Source: Ottowia thiooxydans DSM 14619 (GTDB lineage Bacteria; Pseudomonadota; Gammaproteobacteria; Burkholderiales; Burkholderiaceae_C). From it: a DNA stretch of 64,000 bases. A program made the translations under genes and the position numbers. Of this stretch, positions 53,439 to 63,550 are shown in pieces. The DNA is taken from contig NZ_KE383944.1 of the NCBI RefSeq assembly GCF_000422885.1, positions 63,169 through 127,168 of the forward strand, given 5' to 3'. The number at the start of each line of letters is the position of its first letter. Position 1 is the first letter of the stretch. Below the pieces are notes generated by a model. It was not told the DNA's origin. It made no database searches and was given only the letters and a program-made list of their open reading frames with translations.

Positions 53439-53834
53439 GTGGGTTTAAACGGATCGAGGAAGGTGTTGGTCATTGATGACAGCAACACCATACGGCGCAG
53501 CGCCGAGATTTTTCTCAAGCAAGGTGGCCACGAAGTCATGTTGGCGGAGGACGGCTTTGATGCGCTGGCCAAGGTCAACGACAGCCACCCAGACCTGATT
53601 TTCTGCGACATCTTGATGCCGCGGCTTGATGGTTACCAGACGTGCGCCATTATCAAGCGCAACGAAAAATTCGCGTCGACCCCTGTGGTCATGCTGTCTT
53701 CACGGGACGGTGTATTCGACAAGGCGCGTGGCCGCATGGTCGGCTCGCAGGAGTATTTGACCAAACCGTTCACCAAAGATCAGTTGCTGCTAGCCGTGCA
53801 GCAATTTGTTGCCCCTGACAAGGAAGCCGTGTAA
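53439..53834 (+). CDS. pilG: PilG, single-domain response regulator
   Basis: CheY-like receiver of the Pil-Chp chemosensory system that controls type IV pilus extension. The 131-residue product has VLVIDDSNTIRRSAE, the phospho-acceptor aspartate in IFCDILMPRLDGYQ, and the switch lysine in YLTKPFTKDQ. Start is GTG 53439, with GAGGAG six bases upstream. Its stop overlaps pilH by one base (TAATG). Confidence 0.95.
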   Translation: MGLNGSRKVLVIDDSNTIRRSAEIFLKQGGHEVMLAEDGFDALAKVNDSHPDLIFCDILMPRLDGYQTCAIIKRNEKFASTPVVMLSSRDGVFDKARGRMVGSQEYLTKPFTKDQLLLAVQQFVAPDKEAV

Positions 53835-54199
53835 TGCCAATCCGCAACTTGCTGGTAGTAGACGATTCCAAGACGGAATTGATGTACCTTGGAGAGATGC
53901 TCACCAAGGCCGGTTATTCCGTCACGACGGCCGAAAACGGAGACGAAGCGCGTCTTCGCCTTGAGGAGGCCAAGCCCGATCTGATCCTGATGGATGTGGT
54001 GATGCCTGGGCAAAATGGATTCCAGCTGACACGCAGCATCGCGAGAGATCCTCGTTTTGCTGATGTGCCCATCATCATCTGCACGAGCAAGAACCAGGAA
54101 ACCGATCGCGTTTGGGGCATGCGACAAGGTGCGCGTGACTACATCACCAAACCCGTAGACCAAACCGAACTCCTCTCCAAGATCAAAGCCTTGGAGTGA
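53834..54199 (+). CDS. pilH: PilH, single-domain response regulator
   Basis: Second CheY-like receiver of the Pil-Chp system, linked to pilus retraction. The 121-residue product has NLLVVDDSKTELMYL, the acceptor aspartate in ILMDVVMPGQNGFQ and the lysine in DYITKPVDQTE. It follows pilG with a one-base overlap. A weak hairpin terminator lies between it and pilI. Confidence 0.95.
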   Translation: MPIRNLLVVDDSKTELMYLGEMLTKAGYSVTTAENGDEARLRLEEAKPDLILMDVVMPGQNGFQLTRSIARDPRFADVPIIICTSKNQETDRVWGMRQGARDYITKPVDQTELLSKIKALE

Positions 54200-54333
54200 G
54201 GCGGTGTGAATGACCCTTTGCGTGGCGTGACCCTTTGTTTTCTTCAGAAGATCGCATGAAAATTATTTCTCCAATCTCTCAAGACGTTCACTTTTTGGGT
54301 GAGGGTGTCATGCGTTCGTGTGGGTCTTTTTCT

Positions 54334-54355
54334 GGCGCTTCCAGCGCCTGTTTCT
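54334..54355 (+). terminator. Weak hairpin between pilH and pilI
   Basis: GGCGCT-TCC-AGCGCC followed by TGTTTCT forms a 6 bp stem with a short T-rich tail, about 15-35 bases before pilI. It may reduce transcription into pilI-pilJ-chpA, giving more PilG and PilH than the downstream proteins. Confidence 0.4.
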
Positions 54356-54368
54356 AACTTGGCCAGGT

Positions 54369-54950
54369 ATGGCGACTAAACAGGCTCTCCGCGAATTCCA
54401 GAACCGGCTGAACGAGCGTTTGCAATCGGCTCGTTCCACCGGCGTGTCTGCGTCCTGGCTGGCGGTGGAGGCGGGCGCGTCCAAATTGCTGCTGCCTCTC
54501 AGCCATGCCGGTGAGATATTTACTTCCACCCAGGTGAGGCCAGTGCACTACGCGCACAGCTGGTTTCTGGGGGTTGCGAACCTCCGCGGAGGCTTGTTGG
54601 GGGTGGTCGAGTTGGCCACTTTCATCGCTGAGCAGCGGGCAGCGGCAAGTGGCCAAGCCTGGGGCGACGCCCCTGCGGTGGGTGTCAAAGATGTGGTGCG
54701 GGGCGAGAACATGCAGGCACAAAGTCGCTTGGTCGCCCTGAACCCAGTGCTTGAAGTCAATTGTGCGCTGCTGGTGGACCGGCTGCTGGGCTTGCGCACC
54801 ACGGATGCGTTTATCACCTCCGGGCTACCGGCCCAAGGGGCGCCTTCCTATTTTGGCCACACCTACACTGATTCCGAGGGAGTCGAGTGGCAAGAAATCA
54901 ACCTGCAAACCCTTTCGCAAGATCCAGCCTTTCTGGGCATTGGTGCGTAA
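54369..54950 (+). CDS. pilI: PilI, CheW-like adaptor
   Basis: Couples the receptor PilJ to the kinase ChpA. The 193-residue product has a CheW-like fold with LLLPLSHAGEIF, HSWFLGVANLRGGLLGVVEL and LLVDRLLGLR. ATG 54369 follows AGG; the upstream frame has no similarity. 168 bases separate it from pilH, the largest gap in the cluster. Confidence 0.93.
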   Translation: MATKQALREFQNRLNERLQSARSTGVSASWLAVEAGASKLLLPLSHAGEIFTSTQVRPVHYAHSWFLGVANLRGGLLGVVELATFIAEQRAAASGQAWGDAPAVGVKDVVRGENMQAQSRLVALNPVLEVNCALLVDRLLGLRTTDAFITSGLPAQGAPSYFGHTYTDSEGVEWQEINLQTLSQDPAFLGIGA

Positions 54951-54974
54951 TACCTCCTATCCGAAGGTCAATTC

Positions 54975-57251
54975 ATGTCGCTTGCTGATCAACTTTCGAG
55001 CTTATTCAAGAAACGACCGCGGGATCCCCGCCCCGAGGCAGATGAGACCGCCGAAGCTCCCTTTCGCTGGGGTCCGACCGGCGCGGCAGCTCTTGCACCC
55101 AGCCATGAGGTGAGCTCAGACCACGTGGGCATTGAATCTGGGTTCGGCGACGAAGAGAGCGAAAACCAGGCGAAGTCATTGCGCGAGGCAACCACGATCA
55201 AGGTGCCACTGCTGGGCCGCAGAAGTGCCCAGGAACATCAAAGGCTGCTCTCGATCTTGCTGGCGGTGTCGCTGCTCGTGTTGGCTCTTATCGTCTACCG
55301 AGGTATATCAAAGTCCGATCAGGAAACTCAGCAGGTGGGTGCTGTCGGGCAAGCGCTTGTGCAAGCGCAGCGGATGGCGAAATCTGTAGCGCAGGCTGTC
55401 TTGGGCAACGCGCAGGCATTTCCTGAGTTGAAGGAAAGCTCCGCCAAGTTGGTTGAAGACGTGCGCGGGCTGCGTTCGGGTAACGCGAACATCTCCGCGC
55501 TCGACAGTGCATACGAGTCAGAGTTGAGTGCGATCGGGCAATTGGTCGATCGCGCTGAAAAGAACACTGCGATGGTGGTGGCTCAGCAAAAAACCCTGAC
55601 CCAGGTCGGAGTTTCCCTGCGTGCCATTAGTCGGCAATCGTCTGACCTGCTTGAGGTCGCCGAATCGGTGTCATCGCTCAAGTTGCAACAAAATGCGCCA
55701 GCCGTCGAGATTGCCGCAGCTGGTCAGCTGGTCATGCTGACACAGCGCGTAGGCAAATCAGCCACCGAATTCCTCACACCTGAAGGGGTGAGCCCGGAGG
55801 CTGTGTTCCTGCTGGGCAAAGATTTGAATTCCTTCAAGGAAATCGCAGAGGGCTTGTTGTCTGGCAACCAGGAGTTGCGCCTGTCAGCCGCGAAGGACGA
55901 GCAGACCCGGGAGCGCGTGAAGGCTTTGCTCAAGGTGTATGAAGATACCCGGGCGCAGGCTGATGGGATTTTGGGAAATCTGCAGGGTTTGGTTTCGACG
56001 CGCGAGGCTGAAAGCTCCATCGTGGCAGACAGCGAACCGCTGCGCAAAGCCCTGGATGGACTGCAGTCGCGTCTTTCCTCGGATTCGGGGATGAGCTGGT
56101 TCAATCTGGTGGTGCTGCTTGGCTCCGCTCTTCTGGCCATTTTGGCGGCCGTTGGCCTGGGATATGTCCAGTTGTTGGAAAGTCAGCAGCGGCAACGAAT
56201 GGCGGATCACCAACGTCTGGCCGCCGAGCAGCAGGAGCAGGAAGCCAAACGCGTGAACGATGCCAACCAGGCTGCCATTTTGCGTTTGATGAACGAATTG
56301 CAAACGGTGGCCGAGGGTGATCTGACGCAGGAAGCCACCGTTACCGAAGACATCACGGGCGCCATCGCTGACTCGGTGAACTACACCGTGGAAGAGTTGC
56401 GCTCGCTGGTGGGTAACGTGCAAAGCACGGCAACGCGGGTGGCGCAAACCACTTCGCGGGTGGAGAACACCTCCGCTGAGCTGTTGGCCACATCAACCGA
56501 GCAACTGCGCGATATTCGCGAGACGGGGCAATCCGTACTCGACATGGCGGCTCGAATTAACGATGTGTCTGCCCAGGCTCAGGAATCGGCCTCGGTGGCG
56601 CGGCAATCGCTGCTGGCGGCGGAATCGGGGTTGACGGCGGTGCATGACGCTATTGGCGGCATGAACTCGATTCGCGATCAAATTCAGGAAACCTCCAAGC
56701 GGATCAAGCGCCTGGGTGAGTCGTCGCAAGAAATTGGTGAAATCACAGAGCTGATCGCCGACATTACGGAGCAGACCAACGTCCTGGCTCTGAACGCGGC
56801 GATTCAAGCCGCGTCCGCCGGTGAGGCTGGCCGAGGTTTCTCGGTGGTGGCCGAGGAGGTTCAGCGCTTGGCCGAACGTTCTGGCGACGCCACCCGCCAA
56901 ATCGCGGCTCTGGTGAAAGCTATTCAGACCGACACGCAAGATGCCGTGGCCGCCATGGAGCGATCCACCCAAGGTGTGGTGCAGGGCGCTCGATTGTCAG
57001 ATAACGCAGGTACCGCGCTCACCGAGATCGATCGAGTGTCGCGCAGACTGGCGGAGCTGATTGAGCAGATCTCGGCTTCAGCTGCCAAGGAAGCTGCTGA
57101 GGCCAATGATGTGGCTAGCAATATTCAGCACATTTTCGCGGTGACCGAGCAGGCTGGTGAGAGCACCCGCACGACTGCAGCCCAGGTGCGGGATCTCGCA
57201 CGCATGGCTGATGAACTACGTCAATCCGTGGCACGGTTCAAGATCGGTTGA
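54975..57251 (+). CDS. pilJ: PilJ, methyl-accepting chemotaxis protein of type IV pili
   Basis: Receptor of the Pil-Chp system. The 758-residue product has a ~75-residue cytoplasmic N-terminus, a membrane segment around residues 90-110 (LLSILLAVSLLVLALIVY), a periplasmic PilJ-type domain, a second membrane segment around 375-395, a HAMP-like linker and the signalling hairpin ITEQTNVLALNAAIQAASAG with VVAEEVQRLAERS. Its stop overlaps chpA by one base (TGATG). Confidence 0.95.
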   Translation: MSLADQLSSLFKKRPRDPRPEADETAEAPFRWGPTGAAALAPSHEVSSDHVGIESGFGDEESENQAKSLREATTIKVPLLGRRSAQEHQRLLSILLAVSLLVLALIVYRGISKSDQETQQVGAVGQALVQAQRMAKSVAQAVLGNAQAFPELKESSAKLVEDVRGLRSGNANISALDSAYESELSAIGQLVDRAEKNTAMVVAQQKTLTQVGVSLRAISRQSSDLLEVAESVSSLKLQQNAPAVEIAAAGQLVMLTQRVGKSATEFLTPEGVSPEAVFLLGKDLNSFKEIAEGLLSGNQELRLSAAKDEQTRERVKALLKVYEDTRAQADGILGNLQGLVSTREAESSIVADSEPLRKALDGLQSRLSSDSGMSWFNLVVLLGSALLAILAAVGLGYVQLLESQQRQRMADHQRLAAEQQEQEAKRVNDANQAAILRLMNELQTVAEGDLTQEATVTEDITGAIADSVNYTVEELRSLVGNVQSTATRVAQTTSRVENTSAELLATSTEQLRDIRETGQSVLDMAARINDVSAQAQESASVARQSLLAAESGLTAVHDAIGGMNSIRDQIQETSKRIKRLGESSQEIGEITELIADITEQTNVLALNAAIQAASAGEAGRGFSVVAEEVQRLAERSGDATRQIAALVKAIQTDTQDAVAAMERSTQGVVQGARLSDNAGTALTEIDRVSRRLAELIEQISASAAKEAAEANDVASNIQHIFAVTEQAGESTRTTAAQVRDLARMADELRQSVARFKIG

Positions 57252-60200
57252 TGTCTGGAGCGAATGTGATTACTCGTGGCGTTGCCGTGGCTGATGTAGG
57301 AGATCTCGGGCCTTTGGCTTGGGTCTTGGAAGAGACGCGTCGGTCGATCGAAGCATCCGCCAAGGCGCTCAAGCGTTTCGCGCGTGAAACCGAATCGGCG
57401 CGAGGCGTCGAATTCTCCAGTGTGGATGCCGGCCAATTGCGTATGGCGCGGCAACAGATCCATCAGGTGGTAGGCGCCTTGGAGATGATTGGCCAAAGCG
57501 TGGCAGCACGCATGGTTCGAGGCATGGAAGGTGCAGTGCAGCAGTTCGTGTTGCACCCCGATAAGTGCAGTGAATCGGCCGCCAGCACACTGGAGCGTGC
57601 GGGGTTCGCGTTACTCGAATATCTTGAGAGCCAGCTTGGGGAGCATCCTCGCCCGGCACTTGGCCTCTTTCCCCAATTTCGCCAGGTGCAGCAGATGGCG
57701 GGTGCCGACCGTGTGCACCCCGCAGATCTTTGGCACGTGTCCTGGCGCTGGGCTGATCCTTCGGGGCCCGTCGCCTCGCAGAAAACCCCGTATGGGAAAG
57801 AGGTTCGCACGCAACTTGATCAACGCGTGCTCAAGATCATGCGAGATGGAGATGTCAACGCGGCATCTGAGCTCAGCGTGGTCTGTCTTGGCCTGTCAGA
57901 TGGTGAGACAGTCAAGCAACCAGCCATTTTCTGGCGAGTGGCAGCCGGTTTTTTTGAAGCATTGGGCCAAACGCTCATCCCCTCGGATACCTACGCGCGG
58001 CGTGCAGCCTCCCGCGTTCTGCTGCAGTACGCTTCTCTGGCGCGTGGCGACCATTCCGTGTCGGATAGGTTGGCGCTGGATCTGCTTTTCTTTTGTGCGC
58101 AGGCACGCCCTGTTGCAAACGAGCGGGCTCCCATGCTGGAGTCCGTGCGTCAAGCGTGGGGGCTGGGAGCTCACGAGGCGGTGGCCTATGAAGAGCCCAT
58201 GTTCGGGCTTTTCGACCCCTCTGTGCTGGCACAAGCTCGTCGGCGCGTGGAGGCCGTTAAGGAGAACTGGTCCGCTCTTGCCGGTGGTGACATGGCGCGG
58301 CTCAAGAGCTGCGTTGATCAATTCGGCTTGGCGGCTGAGTCGCTGGTCAAGTTGCACCAGCGTGGCAAGCCGCTGGCCGATGCGCTGACGCAAGTCGCCG
58401 CGCACACGGCCCAGTCGAATCAGCCGCCTACAGCGGAGCTGGCCATGGAAACGGCCACTGCTATTCTGTTCCTGGAGGCTTCGTTCTCCGATTTTCAGCC
58501 TGGCGATCCGCAATTTACTGATCGGATTCTGGCCTTGGCCAACCGGTTGAACGTAGTGCGCCTGGGCGGTAAGCCGCAAGCGCTCGAGCCCTGGATGGAG
58601 GAGCTCTACCGCGGTTTCAGCGAGCGCCAAACCATGGGCACGGTGATCGGCGAGTTGCGCATCACTTTGGGTGAGGCAGAGCAGCATCTCGATCGCTTTT
58701 TCCGCAACCCCGCTGATCTGACGACCTTAGAGCCCGTTCCAGGGCTGATGTCGCAGATGCGCGGCGTGTTGTCTGTGTTGGGGTTGGAGCAGGCTGCCTT
58801 GGCGGTAGGCCACATGCGCAACACTATCGAAAATCTGCTGATTGGCCAGCTCGACATCGATCAGGCGCGCAGCGATGGGACGTTCGAGCGATTCGGCACC
58901 AGCCTTGGCGCGCTGGGTTTTCTGATTGACATGCTGGCCTATCAGCCGGTGCTTGCCAAGAAACTGTTTGCCTACAACTCGGTAACGGGTGAACTCACTC
59001 CCTTGATGGAGCGGGCTCCGGCGGAGTCGGTCCCCGCGGTTGAGGCTATCGCTGCGGAGCCAGTGATCGACCTGATCGAGCTCGATCTTGATATCGGCAG
59101 CCATGTAGAGCCAGAAAGCACCGATGAGCTCTTGGGCTCAACCTCGCCGGGCCAGTTGTTGCCGCTGGAAGACGAGCCGATGCAATCCTTGCTCGCCCCG
59201 CTGGAGCAGCTCGCGATCACGGCCGCCTTGGACGAAAAACCAGCTCTCGCCCATGCCGCCAATCAGGCCGCAGAAGCGGTGCGTGAGCAGGACGAACAGG
59301 CCTTGTCAGGAGCCTTGCGTCATCTGGATACAGTGTCCCGGTCGGACGAGCCGGTGCGCGAGCCCGAGCCTACAGCGGTAAGCTGGGGCGAAGAGGACGA
59401 TGAAAGCGACCTGCTCGACATCTTCCTGGAAGAGGCGAGTGACGTTGTACGCGCGGGAACTGACGCGCTGCAAGCTCTGCAAACCGACCCTGCTGACATG
59501 GTGCAGCAGACCATCTTGCGGCGTGCCTTCCATACGCTCAAGGGCAGCTCGCGCATGGTCGGATTGACCGAGTTCGGGGACGCTGCGTGGTCCATGGAGC
59601 AACTACTCAATTCCTGGTTGGCCGAATACAAGCCGGTGACTGAGGACTTGCGCGAATTCTCCAGCGAAGCTATTGAAGCTCTTGGCCGCTGGATCGAAGA
59701 TATCGCGGCCAAGACCGATACGCATTGGCAGGCCGCGCCTTTCAGCCTGGCCGCGGATGCACTGCGAACGCAAGACCAGCGCCTCCCGCTGCTCCTGGAT
59801 AGCGTAGAAACGGTTGAGGCAACCGAGCCAGCTGAGTCAACCGAGGCGATCGAAGCAACCGAGGTGATCGAAGTCGTCGAGGAAAGCTCGCCGGATGCAG
59901 CGTTCATCGCTGATCTGAATGCCGAAGTTAGTGAGTCAGCCGTTTCTGCTGATTCCATCGACCTGCTTGACCTGGGACTCGAAGCATTTGAGGAGGCTCC
60001 AGGGCAAAACGCAGACACAACTCGTGTCCAGGTCCAGGATGAAGGAATTTCTGCCACTGAGCCTGAAGAGGCGACGATGCTTGATTTTCTCGATCTACCG
60101 GATCTTGATCTTGAAAGCCCCGTCGCAGTCGACAGCCTCGAAGCAGGCGTCACGGATGTCGGTCGCACCGAAGTCGCTCCCTCGCAGACGATACAAGGCG

Positions 60201-63200
60201 ATCAGGATTTCATGCTGGAATGGAACTTCGCGGAAGACGGCGTTGCCGATTCCGCCGGAGAATCCCCTGCTGAGGCGTTACCGCTTGAAGCCACGGAATT
60301 TTTGCCGGAGCAGCTTGCGCCCGAACTCCCACCCGTCCACCAGGAGTTCACGGCATTTGCTGCGCCACTGCCATTTGAATTGCCGGATCTGGAGCTCGAG
60401 GCCCCAGCCGCGGAGGTCGAGCCAGAGCTCGTAGCTTCTGGCAATGAGGTCAAGCATATTGGTGCGCTTCGCATCAGCATTCCGCTCTATAACGTCTATC
60501 TGAATGAGGCGGATGAGTGGTCAAGGGTGCTGCTTAACGAGCTCTCCGAATGGTCCATGGAGCTTCAGCGGCCGCTGCCGGAAGCGGCGAATTCCAGCGC
60601 GCATTCTTTGGCGGGAAGTTCGGCCACGGTGGGGTTCACCGACCTCTCCAGCCTTGCGCGTGCGGTGGAGCACGCCTTGCAGCGGCTGCATGGGCAGAGC
60701 GTGGGGTCTGCACTTCAAGCAAGCGTTCTGATTGAGGCTGCAGAAGAAATCCGGCGCTTGCTGCACCAGTTCGCAGCAGGTATCTTGAAGGAGCCTGCGC
60801 AAGCTGTTCTGCAGGCGGTGCACGATCTGGAACCGGTAGATTCGGATGGTCAGGCGCCGCTCTCGGATGCCGAGAGTTTCAGCGCGTTTGGCCTGGAAGA
60901 ACGCACCTCTTTCAACGACGCCAAAGCAGAAGCAGAGCGGGAAGGCCATCGGTCTGTTCAAGACTCGTTCATCAATGCGCCTGCGAAGGTTGTCACGATC
61001 GATGACGCGCCGGTTCATGCCATCGCTGACCTGATCGACGTCGCGGACGCCGTAGACGAAGATCTGCTCCCGATTTTCCTGGAGGAAGCCGAGGAATTGC
61101 TTCCACAGATGAGCACTGCGCTGCGGCGGTGGATTTCACATCCGGATGATCTGGGCGCGCGTGGTCAAGTGCTGCGCGGTCTGCATACGCTCAAAGGCAG
61201 TTCGAGATTGGCTGGCGCCATGCGCCTGGGTGAGATGGCTCACCGGACGGAATCGGCCATTGAGCTACTGGGAACTGGCACGCTGACCGAGGCTGATCTC
61301 GAACCCATGCTTGATCACCTGGACGAGCTGCAATCTGGTTTGCAACGACTGCAATCCCGCCAGGCCACCTTTGTCATTTCCGATGTGCCCCCCGCGCCGA
61401 TTATTCCGGTGCTGGAGAGCCCTGCGATTGAGGTCGCTCCCGTCCATGCGGGCGAGCCGGTACCTCGGGGTCATGTGGCGTTGCCAGCCGAGCTGTCGCT
61501 GGTCAGTTCTCGTGTGGCCGCTAGCCAGATCGTTCGGGTGCGCTCGCAATTGTTGGACCGGCTGGTCACCGAGGCGGGCGAAGTAATCACTTCACGCACG
61601 CGCCTGGAGTCCGAGGTCAAGCAAGTTCGCGGGTTGCTGACCGATCTCACTGGCAACTTGGATCGCTTGCGGGTGCAACTGCGCGATGTCGAGCTTCAGG
61701 CCGAAACGCAGATGCAGTCGCGGCTGGCGCTCTCCAAAGACGCTCAGCAGAATTTTGATCCGCTGGAGTTTGACCGCTTCACCCGTATGCAAGAGCTTAC
61801 GCGGATGATGGCGGAATCGGTGAATGACATCGGTACGGTGCAACGCAGCTTGCAATTGACCGTTGAAGCCAGTGAAGATAACTTGGCTGCACAGGCGCGG
61901 TTGTCGCGAGAGTTGCAAAGGGATCTGCTCCGTACGCGGATGGTCGAATTTGAGGCTATCTCCGAGCGGCTCTATCGCACCGTTCGCCAGGCATCGAAGG
62001 AAACGGAAAAGCGGGTCCGGCTGGAGATCACCGGTGGTTCCATCGAGATGGATCGCGGAATCCTAGAGCGCATGGCTCCCGCCTTCGAGCACTTGCTGCG
62101 AAATTGTGTGGTGCACGGCATCGAGCAGGCCGCGGTTCGCGCACAACGAGGGAAGGCTCCTGAGGGTCTGGTTTCCATCGTGGTGCAGCAGGCCGGTAAC
62201 GATGTCTCAGTGGAATTCCGCGACGATGGCGGCGGCTTTGACCTAGCTCGCATCCGGGCGCGTGCTCTCGAAGCAGGCTTGGTGACGGCCGAGCAGGAAT
62301 TGACTGGGGTTGAATCTACCAATCTGATTTTTGGCGCCGGGTTCAGTACGGCGGCCCAGGTGACCGAGTTGGCCGGGCGAGGCATCGGCCTCGACGTGGT
62401 GCGCTCTGAGATCCAGGCGCTGGGCGGACGCGTTGAAACCAGCTCCCAGGAAGGTCAGGGGAGTTCCTTCAAGTTGGTGATGCCACTCACCACGGCGGTG
62501 ACCCATGTGGTCATGTTGCGAGCGGGTAACCTGGTCGTGGGCGTTCCCTCGAACCTGGTCGAGCTCGTTCAGCGGGCTCGGGCGGATGGTCTGCATCAAG
62601 CCTACGAAACGGGCAGTTACGCTCATGGCGGCCAGGAATTGCCGTTCTTCTGGCTGGGTGCATTGCTGCAGAATTCTCGGCGCGGCTTGCAATCATCAGA
62701 CAAGCATGCGTCTGTGGTGATCTTGCGCAGTGCTGAGCAGCGCATTGCTCTGCACGTGGATGAGGTGTTGAACAACCAGGAAGTAGTGGTGAAAAACCTG
62801 GGCCCGCAGCTGTCGCGCTTGCCTGGTCTGGTGGCCATCACCGCGTTGGCTTCGGGTTCCGTGGTCCTCATTTACAACCCGGTGGCGCTGGCCACTGTGT
62901 ATGGGGAGCAGGCGCGCGCGCTCACTGCGTCGTCCGATGATGCAGGCCAGTCCACTGGCCATGTTGATTTGGCGTCTGAGCGGGATCAGCGCGAGGAGGC
63001 TCCTCTGGTGCTGGTGGTGGACGATTCGATCACGGTGCGCCGCGTGACCCAGCGCATGCTTCAGCGCGAAGGTTACCGAGTCGCGCTGGCGGCCGATGGC
63101 CTGCAAGGGCTGGAGCGCCTGCAGATTGAGCGACCCAGTGTGGTGCTGTCGGATATCGAGATGCCTCGTATGGATGGCTTCGATTTCGTTCGAAACATAC

Positions 63201-63391
63201 GTGCTGACGAGCATCTGCGTGATCTGCCTATCATCATGATCACCTCGCGCATCGCTGAAAAACATCGCGAGCATGCTCGTGAGTTGGGGGTCAACCATTA
63301 CCTTGGTAAGCCGTATTCGGAAGAAGAGTTGCTGCGTCTGGTAGCGACGTATACGCACATGCCTGCCGAGGAGACACCGCGGCCGGCGTGA
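57251..63391 (+). CDS. chpA: ChpA/PilL, hybrid CheA-type histidine kinase with receiver
   Basis: Central kinase of the Pil-Chp system. The 2046-residue product has a long N-terminal helical region, Hpt domains with phospho-histidines at about 761 (FHTLKGSSRM), 1118 (AHSLAGSSATVG) and 1312 (LHTLKGSSRL), joined by acidic Glu/Ala-rich linkers (about 845-1065). Then come the dimerisation helices, the ATPase domain (N-box from about 1614, DDGGGFD 1658, GRGIGLD 1709), a CheW-like domain, and a receiver with Asp 1924/1925, acceptor Asp 1968 and Lys 2020. ATG 57251 is preferred to TTG 57248. No cheB or cheR gene follows. Confidence 0.96.
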   Translation: MSGANVITRGVAVADVGDLGPLAWVLEETRRSIEASAKALKRFARETESARGVEFSSVDAGQLRMARQQIHQVVGALEMIGQSVAARMVRGMEGAVQQFVLHPDKCSESAASTLERAGFALLEYLESQLGEHPRPALGLFPQFRQVQQMAGADRVHPADLWHVSWRWADPSGPVASQKTPYGKEVRTQLDQRVLKIMRDGDVNAASELSVVCLGLSDGETVKQPAIFWRVAAGFFEALGQTLIPSDTYARRAASRVLLQYASLARGDHSVSDRLALDLLFFCAQARPVANERAPMLESVRQAWGLGAHEAVAYEEPMFGLFDPSVLAQARRRVEAVKENWSALAGGDMARLKSCVDQFGLAAESLVKLHQRGKPLADALTQVAAHTAQSNQPPTAELAMETATAILFLEASFSDFQPGDPQFTDRILALANRLNVVRLGGKPQALEPWMEELYRGFSERQTMGTVIGELRITLGEAEQHLDRFFRNPADLTTLEPVPGLMSQMRGVLSVLGLEQAALAVGHMRNTIENLLIGQLDIDQARSDGTFERFGTSLGALGFLIDMLAYQPVLAKKLFAYNSVTGELTPLMERAPAESVPAVEAIAAEPVIDLIELDLDIGSHVEPESTDELLGSTSPGQLLPLEDEPMQSLLAPLEQLAITAALDEKPALAHAANQAAEAVREQDEQALSGALRHLDTVSRSDEPVREPEPTAVSWGEEDDESDLLDIFLEEASDVVRAGTDALQALQTDPADMVQQTILRRAFHTLKGSSRMVGLTEFGDAAWSMEQLLNSWLAEYKPVTEDLREFSSEAIEALGRWIEDIAAKTDTHWQAAPFSLAADALRTQDQRLPLLLDSVETVEATEPAESTEAIEATEVIEVVEESSPDAAFIADLNAEVSESAVSADSIDLLDLGLEAFEEAPGQNADTTRVQVQDEGISATEPEEATMLDFLDLPDLDLESPVAVDSLEAGVTDVGRTEVAPSQTIQGDQDFMLEWNFAEDGVADSAGESPAEALPLEATEFLPEQLAPELPPVHQEFTAFAAPLPFELPDLELEAPAAEVEPELVASGNEVKHIGALRISIPLYNVYLNEADEWSRVLLNELSEWSMELQRPLPEAANSSAHSLAGSSATVGFTDLSSLARAVEHALQRLHGQSVGSALQASVLIEAAEEIRRLLHQFAAGILKEPAQAVLQAVHDLEPVDSDGQAPLSDAESFSAFGLEERTSFNDAKAEAEREGHRSVQDSFINAPAKVVTIDDAPVHAIADLIDVADAVDEDLLPIFLEEAEELLPQMSTALRRWISHPDDLGARGQVLRGLHTLKGSSRLAGAMRLGEMAHRTESAIELLGTGTLTEADLEPMLDHLDELQSGLQRLQSRQATFVISDVPPAPIIPVLESPAIEVAPVHAGEPVPRGHVALPAELSLVSSRVAASQIVRVRSQLLDRLVTEAGEVITSRTRLESEVKQVRGLLTDLTGNLDRLRVQLRDVELQAETQMQSRLALSKDAQQNFDPLEFDRFTRMQELTRMMAESVNDIGTVQRSLQLTVEASEDNLAAQARLSRELQRDLLRTRMVEFEAISERLYRTVRQASKETEKRVRLEITGGSIEMDRGILERMAPAFEHLLRNCVVHGIEQAAVRAQRGKAPEGLVSIVVQQAGNDVSVEFRDDGGGFDLARIRARALEAGLVTAEQELTGVESTNLIFGAGFSTAAQVTELAGRGIGLDVVRSEIQALGGRVETSSQEGQGSSFKLVMPLTTAVTHVVMLRAGNLVVGVPSNLVELVQRARADGLHQAYETGSYAHGGQELPFFWLGALLQNSRRGLQSSDKHASVVILRSAEQRIALHVDEVLNNQEVVVKNLGPQLSRLPGLVAITALASGSVVLIYNPVALATVYGEQARALTASSDDAGQSTGHVDLASERDQREEAPLVLVVDDSITVRRVTQRMLQREGYRVALAADGLQGLERLQIERPSVVLSDIEMPRMDGFDFVRNIRADEHLRDLPIIMITSRIAEKHREHARELGVNHYLGKPYSEEELLRLVATYTHMPAEETPRPA

Positions 63392-63448
63392 GTGACCTGT
63401 GAAAATGTTTCCAGGAGCGTTCTTGCGACGTCCTGGGCGCGGGGGCCT

Positions 63449-63550
63449 TAACTCTCTCCCCCATGGGAGGGCGCGGGAGTCTTAACTCCCTTTCCCCATT
63501 GGGAGGGGGCGGGGGCTTAACTCCCTCTCCCTCTGGGAGAGGGCGGGGGT
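63449..63550. repeat. Three tandem copies of a ~34 bp palindromic unit
   Basis: Units start near 63449, 63482 and 63517, each reading TTAACTC-CTCTCCC..GGGAG-GGGCGGGGG with small changes. Each contains an imperfect palindrome around CTCTCCC/GGGAGAG. The third unit is also the start of composite repeat copy B. Confidence 0.7.

Noticed and set aside
59320..60168. 282-codon Ser-rich minus-strand frame opposite chpA
   Set aside because: The serine richness is the reverse reading of the acidic Glu/Ala linkers in ChpA; no start signals or family similarity.
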